A DNA stretch of 64,000 nt, taken from positions 113,643 to 177,642 of the forward strand of contig NZ_AYPQ01000002.1 in NCBI RefSeq assembly GCF_000633635.1. Reading direction: 5' to 3'. A program made the translations under genes and the position numbers. The notes below the pieces were generated by a model, which saw nothing but the letters and a program-made list of their open reading frames with translations, had not been told where the DNA came from and made no database searches. The DNA is from Enterococcus crotali (lineage in GTDB: Bacteria; Bacillota; Bacilli; Lactobacillales; Enterococcaceae). Below are positions 57,483 to 64,000 of the stretch, in pieces (within the stretch, counting starts at the first letter, position 1; every line of letters starts with the position of its first letter).

Positions 57483-58781
57483 CTACTTATTGATAAAGCC
57501 AACATATTGACGTTTCAACATTAAACCTTCTAATTGTTTTGCTGTTTCTAAAGCAACACCAATTACAATCAGTAAGCTTGTTCCTCCAAGGCCAATAGAT
57601 TGCGGTAACTTCCAAATCATTTGTGCAATGATCGGTAGTAAGGCAACTAAACCTAGGAATATAGAACCGACAACACTTAGTCTCATTAACATTCCAGAAA
57701 TATATTCTTCTGTCCCTTTACCTGGTCGTACGCTTGGAATATAGCTTCCTTGTTTTTGTAAGTTTTCCGCTAATTTCTCAGGGTTAACTTGAACAAAAGC
57801 GTAGAAGAATGTGAAAGCGACGATCAGTACAGTATAAATAATTGCACCTGGAACGGTATTGTAACTAAAAATCTGTGTCATTACATCGTACCAACCTTCA
57901 CCAGCATAGCTTTTAGAAAAGGCTTGTAGCACAGCATTCGGCGTTGCAATCAATGAACTAGCAAAGATAACTGGGATAACCCCTGCAGCATTTACTTTTA
58001 ACGGTAAATAACTACTAGTCGGCGCACCCGAAACACGTTTTGTATATTGGATAGGAATTTTTCGTTCTGCTTGCTGGAAAAATGTTACTAATGTAACAAC
58101 AGCTAAAATTGCAATAATCAAAATCACAATAAAAATCGCAGATTGCCAAATTCTAGAAGATTCAATATTGATAAAGTAATCCTCAACGATTTCTTTGATC
58201 CCTTCTGGTAAGCGAGAAATAATCCCCGCAAAGATAATCATTGAAACACCATTTCCGATTCCTTTTTCAGTAATTTGTTCTCCTAACCAAGTAACAAACA
58301 TTGTTCCACCAGTTAAAATCACAGCAATCATTGCAAAGGTGCTCATATTAGGATTTTTTACAATCCCAACTGAACTTAATTGTTGAAATCCAGCAGTAAT
58401 CCCAATAGATTGAGCAATACCCAAGAAGATCGTTAGATATCTTGTCGCTTGATTCAATTTCTTACGTCCAACTTCACCTTGCTTCGACCATTCTACAAAT
58501 TTAGGAACGATGTCCATTTGTAATAGTTGGATAATGATCGATGCTGTAATGTATGGCGAAACCCCCATCGAAAAGATAGAGAAGTTTTGCATAGCACTAC
58601 CGCTGACCATATTCAACATATTTAAAAACGGTAAATTGCTTAAGTCTTGCAAACCTTTTGCATTTACGCCAGGTACAGTTATATGCGCACCTAAACGAAA
58701 TACAAAAAGAATGAATACAGTAAACAAAATTTTTGATCTAATGTCTTTGACTTTAAAAGCATCTTTTAATAGTTTAAACAT
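57483..58781 (-). CDS. secY: Preprotein translocase subunit SecY
   Basis: 432 residues with ten membrane segments; core channel of the Sec translocon. Plug-region motif SGSAMQNFSIFSMGVSPYI and cytoplasmic loop motif QQAERKIPIQYTKR are visible. Its start overlaps the rplO stop by one base (ATGA-type), giving coupled translation. Confidence 0.97.
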   Translation of the reverse strand: MFKLLKDAFKVKDIRSKILFTVFILFVFRLGAHITVPGVNAKGLQDLSNLPFLNMLNMVSGSAMQNFSIFSMGVSPYITASIIIQLLQMDIVPKFVEWSKQGEVGRKKLNQATRYLTIFLGIAQSIGITAGFQQLSSVGIVKNPNMSTFAMIAVILTGGTMFVTWLGEQITEKGIGNGVSMIIFAGIISRLPEGIKEIVEDYFINIESSRIWQSAIFIVILIIAILAVVTLVTFFQQAERKIPIQYTKRVSGAPTSSYLPLKVNAAGVIPVIFASSLIATPNAVLQAFSKSYAGEGWYDVMTQIFSYNTVPGAIIYTVLIVAFTFFYAFVQVNPEKLAENLQKQGSYIPSVRPGKGTEEYISGMLMRLSVVGSIFLGLVALLPIIAQMIWKLPQSIGLGGTSLLIVIGVALETAKQLEGLMLKRQYVGFINK

Positions 58782-59224
58782 TAGATCACCTCGATTGATC
58801 CACCAGCTGCAACAATTGCTTCTTCTGCTGCTTTAGAGAATTTAGCTGCTTTCACAGTTAATTTTTTAGTTGTTAATTCACCATTAGCAAGAACTTTGAT
58901 TCCAGCTTTTTCGTTTTTCACGATTCCAGCTTCGATCAAGCCTGCAGGTGTTACTTCAGTTCCATCTTCGAAACGATTTAAGACATCTAAGTTGATGACT
59001 GCATAATCTTTACGGTTGATGTTCGTGAAGCCGCGTTTTGGTAAACGACGGAATAATGGAGTTTGACCCCCTTCGAATCCTAGTCTTACACCACCGCCTG
59101 AACGAGCTTTTTGACCTTTTTGACCGCGTCCAGCAGTTTTACCATTACCAGATGAAGTACCACGTCCAACACGGTTACGTACTTGGCGTGAACCTTCAGC
59201 AGGTTGTAATTCATGAAGTTTCAT
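58781..59224 (-). CDS. rplO: 50S ribosomal protein L15
   Basis: 147 residues with the glycine-rich N-terminus ([20 protein letters not shown]) and C-terminal GGSIEVI. Confidence 0.98.
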   Translation of the reverse strand: MKLHELQPAEGSRQVRNRVGRGTSSGNGKTAGRGQKGQKARSGGGVRLGFEGGQTPLFRRLPKRGFTNINRKDYAVINLDVLNRFEDGTEVTPAGLIEAGIVKNEKAGIKVLANGELTTKKLTVKAAKFSKAAEEAIVAAGGSIEVI

Positions 59225-59260
59225 TGGTTTGGCACCTCCTTAACAATGTACTATTGTAAA

Positions 59261-59440
59261 TTAAACTTCTTCAACGTCCACTAAATGTGACACAGTGTTG
59301 ATCATACCTTTGATTGCTTCGTTCGCAGGTTTCACAACAGAGCTGTTTAGTTTACCTAAACCTAGTGCTTTAACTGTATCTTTTTGGTTTTGAGGACGTC
59401 CGATAACGCTGCGTTTTAATGTAACTTTTAATTCAGCCAT
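59261..59440 (-). CDS. rpmD: 50S ribosomal protein L30
   Basis: 59 residues: starts [17 protein letters not shown] and ends HLVDVEEV. Identified by reading the gap between rplO and rpsE; AAGGAGGAC lies before the ATG. Confidence 0.97.
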   Translation of the reverse strand: MAELKVTLKRSVIGRPQNQKDTVKALGLGKLNSSVVKPANEAIKGMINTVSHLVDVEEV

Positions 59441-59453
59441 TATTTTGTCCTCC

Positions 59454-59954
59454 TTATCCTAAGATTTCTTCTACAGATTTACCGCGAAGTGCTGCCACTT
59501 CTTCGGCACGTTTTAATTGTTTTAACCCTTCAACTGTTGCGCGAACAACGTTGATTGGTGTATTTGAACCTAATGATTTTGATGTAATATCTGCTACACC
59601 AGCTAATTCCAATACGGCACGAACTGGTCCACCAGCGGCTACCCCAGAACCTTCTACTGCAGGTTTCATAAGGATACGGCCACCACCAAATACCCCGATC
59701 ACTTCGTGAGGGATACTAGAACCAACCATAGGCACTTCAACTAAGTTTTTCTTCGCGTCTTCGATTGCTTTACGGATTGCTTCTGGCACTTCTTGTGCTT
59801 TACCAGTCCCAAAGCCAACGTGACCGTTTTTATCTCCCACAACAACTAGTGCTGCAAAGCGTAGACGACGTCCACCTTTAACAACTTTAGTTACACGGTT
59901 GATAGAAACCACGCGGTCTTCTAATTCCAAGTGTTTTGGATCAATATAAACCAT
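59454..59954 (-). CDS. rpsE: 30S ribosomal protein S5
   Basis: 166 residues with the double-stranded RNA-binding N-terminal domain ([20 protein letters not shown]) and S5 C-terminal domain. Usual order before rpmD. Confidence 0.98.
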   Translation of the reverse strand: MVYIDPKHLELEDRVVSINRVTKVVKGGRRLRFAALVVVGDKNGHVGFGTGKAQEVPEAIRKAIEDAKKNLVEVPMVGSSIPHEVIGVFGGGRILMKPAVEGSGVAAGGPVRAVLELAGVADITSKSLGSNTPINVVRATVEGLKQLKRAEEVAALRGKSVEEILG

Positions 59955-59974
59955 GAATGGTGTTCCTCCTTCTC

Positions 59975-60331
59975 CTAAAATTCTAGTCCATTTTCACGCG
60001 CTGCTTCAGCTAAAGCTTGCACGCGGCCATGGTAAAGGTATCCACCACGGTCAAAGACTACTACTTTAACGCCTTTTTCAGCGGCACGTTCAGCGATTAA
60101 TTTACCAACAGCTGCGGCTGTTTCTGTTTTGTTTCCACCTGAAATTTCTTTATCTAAGGCAGAGGCACTTGCTAGCGTTACACCCGCTACGTCATCAATG
60201 ATTTGAGCGTAGATGTTTTTGTTAGAACGGAATACGTTCAAGCGTGGGCACTCAGCAGTACCAGAGATTTTGTTACGTACACGACGATGTCTCTTTTGAC
60301 GTGTTTTGTTTTTGTCTGGTTTTGTAATCAC
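59975..60331 (-). CDS. rplR: 50S ribosomal protein L18
   Basis: 118 residues. The frame opens at 60340, but that GTG lies inside the AGAGGTGA ribosome site, and GTG 60331 gives the usual N-terminus [15 protein letters not shown]. 5S rRNA-binding protein. Confidence 0.94.
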   Translation of the reverse strand: MITKPDKNKTRQKRHRRVRNKISGTAECPRLNVFRSNKNIYAQIIDDVAGVTLASASALDKEISGGNKTETAAAVGKLIAERAAEKGVKVVVFDRGGYLYHGRVQALAEAARENGLEF

Positions 60332-60384
60332 AATTGTCACCTCTTTGTATTTGCTAGCTATTAAGCTGCGATAGACAACGGATC

Positions 60385-60414
60385 GTTATTTTTCAAACAA
60401 TGTTGAAAAATAAC
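60385..60414 (-). promoter_or_regulatory. Perfect 12-bp hairpin in the rplF-rplR spacer
   Basis: gttatttttcaa (60385-60396) and ttgaaaaataac (60403-60414) pair perfectly around a six-base loop. There is no T-run after it on the minus strand, so it is not a simple terminator. Possibly an mRNA processing or protein-binding site. Confidence 0.55.
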
Positions 60415-60427
60415 TCTCAAGCTGCTA

Positions 60428-60964
60428 TTATTTACCAGTTTTACCTTCTTTACGACGTACGAATTCGCCAACATAACGGATTCCTTTGCCTTTATAAGGT
60501 TCTGGAGGACGAGTACCACGAATATTTGCTGCTAATTCACCAACATGTTCTTTGTTAGCGCCTTTTACAACGACTTGTGTATTCGAAGGTACTTCTACAG
60601 TTACACCAGCTGGTGGTGTGATTTCTACTGGATGAGAATACCCAACGTTAAGAACTAATGTAGTCCCTTGCATTTGAGCACGGTACCCAACCCCGATAAG
60701 TTCAAGACCTTTTTCAAAGCCTGTACTTACACCAACAACCATGTTGTTGAAGTTCGCACGAGTTGTTCCGTGGATTGTTTTCATGTCTTTGCTATCATTT
60801 GGACGAGTGAATGTTACTTCGTTTCCTTCGATATTCATTGTGATATCAGCAGAAAATTCACGTGTTAATTCACCTTTAGGTCCTTTTACAGTAATGTTGT
60901 TTCCTTCTTGTTTGACTTCAACGCCTGCAGGAAGTACAACGATTTTATTACCAATACGGCTCAC
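60428..60964 (-). CDS. rplF: 50S ribosomal protein L6
   Basis: 178 residues: N-terminus [19 protein letters not shown] and C-terminal [16 protein letters not shown]. Standard spc-operon place. Confidence 0.98.
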   Translation of the reverse strand: MSRIGNKIVVLPAGVEVKQEGNNITVKGPKGELTREFSADITMNIEGNEVTFTRPNDSKDMKTIHGTTRANFNNMVVGVSTGFEKGLELIGVGYRAQMQGTTLVLNVGYSHPVEITPPAGVTVEVPSNTQVVVKGANKEHVGELAANIRGTRPPEPYKGKGIRYVGEFVRRKEGKTGK

Positions 60965-60995
60965 TTAGAGACACCTCCTTGTGTGTTTTTTTAAA

Positions 60996-61394
60996 TTACC
61001 ATACGTAGGCGATTACTTCGCCGCCGATGTTTTTAGCTCTTGCTTCTTTATCGGTTACAACACCTTCAGAAGTAGAGATAATCGCGATTCCTAGACCATT
61101 CAATACTTTAGGCACTTCGTCAGATTTGACATAAGCACGTAGACCTGGTTTAGAGATACGTTTTAAGTTTGTGATAACACGTTCTTCGTTTTTACCGTAT
61201 TTAAGGAAAACACGAATCACGCCTTGTTTGTCATCTTCGATATATTCTACATCGCGTACAAAACCTTCACGTTTCAAGATTTCAGCGATATCACGTTTGA
61301 TTTTTGACGCAGGCACTTCTAAGCTTTCATGTTTAACCATGTTTGCATTACGAATGCGCGTTAGAAAATCTGCAATTGGATCTGTCATGACCAT
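60996..61394 (-). CDS. rpsH: 30S ribosomal protein S8
   Basis: 132 residues, [17 protein letters not shown] at the N-terminus and [14 protein letters not shown] near the end. AAGGAGG lies 11 nt before the ATG; a second ATG at codon 3 is possible. Confidence 0.97.
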   Translation of the reverse strand: MVMTDPIADFLTRIRNANMVKHESLEVPASKIKRDIAEILKREGFVRDVEYIEDDKQGVIRVFLKYGKNEERVITNLKRISKPGLRAYVKSDEVPKVLNGLGIAIISTSEGVVTDKEARAKNIGGEVIAYVW

Positions 61395-61429
61395 TGAACT
61401 ATTTACCTCCTTTATGCGAGTTTACTTGT

Positions 61430-61615
61430 TTACCAGCTAGCTTTCTTCACGCCGGGAATTTGACCTTTATAGGCAAGTTCGCGGAAGCAAATACGGCAAA
61501 GATGAAATTTACGATAAACTGAATGTGGACGTCCGCAACGTTCACAACGTGTATACGCTTGTGTTGAATGTTTTGCAGGGCGTTTGTTTTTAGCAATCAT
61601 TGATTTTTTAGCCAC
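61430..61615 (-). CDS. rpsN: 30S ribosomal protein S14, zinc-binding type Z
   Basis: 61 residues with two Cys-x2-Cys pairs (CERCGRP and CRICFRE), the zinc form of S14. Confidence 0.97.
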   Translation of the reverse strand: MAKKSMIAKNKRPAKHSTQAYTRCERCGRPHSVYRKFHLCRICFRELAYKGQIPGVKKASW

Positions 61616-61633
61616 GTAGTTCGCCTCCTTTTA

Positions 61634-62173
61634 TTATTTTTGGAATGGCATACCTAATTGTGCCAACAATTCACGAGATTCTTCATCTGTGTTTGCTGTA
61701 GTTACAATAACGATGTCCATACCGCGTACTTTATCTACTAAATCATAATCAACTTCTGGGAAGATTAATTGTTCTTTAACACCTAAAGTATAGTTACCAC
61801 GTCCGTCAAAAGCTTTTTTGCTTACTCCGTGGAAGTCACGTACACGAGGTAGAGAAACTGATACTAATTTATCTAAAAATTCGTACATTCTTTCTCCGCG
61901 TAAAGTAACTTTCGCACCGATCGGCATTCCTTCACGTAAACGGAAACCAGCGATTGATTTCTTAGCTTTCGTGATCAATGGTTTTTGTCCAGTGATCAAG
62001 GCTAATTCTTCAACTGCTTTATCTAAATTTTTTGCGTTTGAAACAGCGTCACCCACACCCATGTTAATAACGATCTTATCAACTTTTGGTGTTTGCATAA
62101 CTGAACTATAATTAAATTTTTCCACTAATGCTGGAGTAATTTCTTTAATATATTTTTCTTTCAGGCGGTTCAT
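61634..62173 (-). CDS. rplE: 50S ribosomal protein L5
   Basis: 179 residues, containing [16 protein letters not shown] and [18 protein letters not shown]. 5S rRNA-binding protein. Confidence 0.98.
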   Translation of the reverse strand: MNRLKEKYIKEITPALVEKFNYSSVMQTPKVDKIVINMGVGDAVSNAKNLDKAVEELALITGQKPLITKAKKSIAGFRLREGMPIGAKVTLRGERMYEFLDKLVSVSLPRVRDFHGVSKKAFDGRGNYTLGVKEQLIFPEVDYDLVDKVRGMDIVIVTTANTDEESRELLAQLGMPFQK

Positions 62174-62199
62174 TTAGTAAGCCCCTCCTTCCTTTTAAT

Positions 62200-62508
62200 C
62201 TATTTATCTAAGACTTCACCGGTTTTTTTAGAAACACGGACTTTTTTACCATCGACTTCTTTGTAACCTACACGACCAGCTACACCTGTTCCGTCAATCA
62301 CCATTACATTAGAAACATGAATCGGCGCTTCGACTTCTAGGATTCCGCCTTGCGGCGCTGCTTGATTTGGTTTTTGGTGTTTTTTCATGATGTTAACACC
62401 TTCAACGATGACTTTGTCTTTTTTAGGAAACGCTGCTAATACAACGCCTTCTTTATTTTTGTCTTTACCAGTGATAATTTTCACTTTATCGCCTTTTTTA
62501 ACAAACAT
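62200..62508 (-). CDS. rplX: 50S ribosomal protein L24
   Basis: 102 residues with an N-terminal KOW motif ([18 protein letters not shown]). Confidence 0.98.
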   Translation of the reverse strand: MFVKKGDKVKIITGKDKNKEGVVLAAFPKKDKVIVEGVNIMKKHQKPNQAAPQGGILEVEAPIHVSNVMVIDGTGVAGRVGYKEVDGKKVRVSKKTGEVLDK

Positions 62509-62542
62509 TACTGTTTCGCACCTCCTTTGATACGTGTCCTGA

Positions 62543-62941
<399 letters not shown>

Positions 62942-62970
62942 TCAATCTATATAGGAAAATCTCGTTTTTA

Positions 62971-63237
62971 TTAGATAATAACTGCTTCTTCGACTACCTC
63001 TAGTAAACGGAAACGTTTTGTAGCTGATAATGGACGAGTTTCCATGATTCTTACGATGTCTCCAACTTTTGCAGTGTTGTTTTCATCATGAGCTTTGTAT
63101 TTCTTAGAATATTTCATACGTTTACCATAAATAGGATGGTTTTTCTTTGTTTCTACGACAACAGTGATAGTTTTATCCATTTTGTCTGAAACAACACGAC
63201 CTTGGTAAACTTTGCGTTGATTTCTTTCTTCAGTCAT
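62971..63237 (-). CDS. rpsQ: 30S ribosomal protein S17
   Basis: 88 residues from the ATG at 63237 ([17 protein letters not shown]). The frame is open to 63258, but that part contains the GGAGG ribosome site. Confidence 0.96.
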   Translation of the reverse strand: MTEERNQRKVYQGRVVSDKMDKTITVVVETKKNHPIYGKRMKYSKKYKAHDENNTAKVGDIVRIMETRPLSATKRFRLLEVVEEAVII

Positions 63238-63260
63238 ACGCGTTTGGCCTCCTTCCACTA

Positions 63261-63449
63261 TTAGTTAGCTTGTTCACGCAATACTGTTTTGATGCGTGCA
63301 ATCGATTGACGTACTTCTTGAATACGTGCAGTGTTTTCTAATTGACCTGTTGCTAGTTGGAATCTAAGATTAAATAATTCTTCTTTGAATTGCTTTTCTT
63401 TTTCAAGCATTTCGGCAGTGGTTAATTCTCTGATTTCTTTAACCTTCAT
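63261..63449 (-). CDS. rpmC: 50S ribosomal protein L29
   Basis: 62 residues, [18 protein letters not shown]. The upstream in-frame extension lies within rplP; the ATG at 63449 overlaps the rplP end by 11 nt. Confidence 0.96.
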   Translation of the reverse strand: MKVKEIRELTTAEMLEKEKQFKEELFNLRFQLATGQLENTARIQEVRQSIARIKTVLREQAN

Positions 63450-63873
63450 TCGATTCACCACCCATTTCCTCACGTTTTACAATTTTGGTTTTCACCGGTA
63501 ATTTGTGGGATGCAAGACGAAGTGCTTCACGAGCTACTTCTTCAGGTACGCCTGCGATTTCAAACATGATCTTACCACGTTTAACTGGTGATACCCAGCC
63601 TTCAGGTGCGCCTTTACCTTTACCCATACGAACACCGATAGCTTTACTTGTATATGATTTATGAGGGAAAATTTTAATCCATACTTTCCCGCCACGTTTC
63701 ATATAACGAGTCATAGCAATACGGGCAGCTTCGATTTGACGGTTAGTAATCCAGTGAGATTCAGTTGCTTGTAAACCCCATTCACCAAATGCTACTTCTT
63801 TTCCGCCTTTGGCTTCACCACGCATTTTACCTCTAAATTCACGACGGTGTTTCACACGTTTAGGTACTAACAT
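63439..63873 (-). CDS. rplP: 50S ribosomal protein L16
   Basis: 144 residues, [17 protein letters not shown] and [18 protein letters not shown]. Its ribosome site (AAAGGAGGG) lies in the last codons of rpsC. Confidence 0.98.
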   Translation of the reverse strand: MLVPKRVKHRREFRGKMRGEAKGGKEVAFGEWGLQATESHWITNRQIEAARIAMTRYMKRGGKVWIKIFPHKSYTSKAIGVRMGKGKGAPEGWVSPVKRGKIMFEIAGVPEEVAREALRLASHKLPVKTKIVKREEMGGESNEG

Positions 63874-63875
63874 GA

Positions 63876-64000
63876 TTATTTCCCTCCTTTCTCAGTGTTT
63901 TTTTTCGTTGGAAGAATTTCTCCACGGTAAATCCACACTTTAACTCCTAATTTTCCGTAAGTTGTGTCTGCTTCTTCCCATGCGTAATCAATATCAGCAC
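63876..64000 (-). CDS. rpsC: 30S ribosomal protein S3, C-terminal part only
   Basis: About 41 codons, ending at the TAA at 63876-63878, are inside the window. The sequence [20 protein letters not shown] and the end KNTEKGGK match the S3 C-terminus. The gene runs off the right edge. Confidence 0.95.
   Translation of the reverse strand, partial: ADIDYAWEEADTTYGKLGVKVWIYRGEILPTKKNTEKGGK

Overview
The window is chromosomal DNA of a low-GC Firmicute, most probably an Enterococcus of the E. faecalis group but not E. faecalis itself. The evidence is the S10/spc/alpha ribosomal gene order, a pdhABCD operon with a two-lipoyl-domain E2, a tyrosine decarboxylase/permease/NhaC tyramine locus, a CitO/CitG pair and Mga-type regulation. 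The tyramine genes are clearly related to the enterococcal ones but diverged and in a different order. No rRNA, tRNA, CRISPR array, transposase or prophage was seen.

Layout. 1-3130: 130-bp tandem repeats, a short leader ORF and an mgtA-type Mg2+ P-ATPase. 3.7-9.0 kb: pyruvate dehydrogenase operon, in which the E2 gene carries a 1-nt frameshift. 9.1-11.3 kb: a membrane glycosyltransferase-like gene and a YerC/TrpR-like regulator with a structured leader. 11.4-18.3 kb: tyramine locus, with T-box-controlled tyrS divergent from tyrP-tyrDC-nhaC. 18.4-22.1 kb: a frameshifted HTH gene, a membrane Ser/Thr kinase, a DUF5067-like protein and an AI-2E family permease.

22.4-37.9 kb is the accessory centrepiece. 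A small lipoprotein gene precedes a 3000-codon WapA/Rhs polymorphic toxin with its immunity gene. An 'orphan' toxin-tip cassette follows, homologous to the WapA pre-toxin segment, with its own immunity gene. Then comes a graveyard of older cassettes: C-terminal toxin stubs placed just before immunity genes, partial immunity genes, genes with nonsense or frameshift mutations, and a recurring hairpin between cassettes. This looks like a serial record of toxin-tip replacement.

38.0-43.8 kb: a SOS-controlled Y-family polymerase with a YolD partner, a YdcF-type membrane protein, and a divergent sensor kinase/response regulator pair. 43.8-47.6 kb: citG with a GntR regulator, an intergenic repeat and an Mga-family regulator. 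47.7-64.0 kb, all on the minus strand: truA, ecfT, ecfA2 and ecfA1; an M20 amidohydrolase with a membrane transporter; then rplQ, rpoA, rpsK, rpsM, rpmJ, infA, adk, secY, rplO, rpmD, rpsE, rplR, rplF, rpsH, rpsN, rplE, rplX, rplN, rpsQ, rpmC, rplP and the 3' end of rpsC, which runs off the window.

Functional logic. The tyramine locus couples tyrosine uptake, decarboxylation and export to acid stress and energy gain, while tyrS senses uncharged tRNA-Tyr. The WapA island gives contact-dependent competition plus immunity to earlier and rival toxins. Three separate genes (pdhC, an HTH gene and one immunity gene) each appear to lack a single base, so some apparent frameshifts could be sequencing errors.
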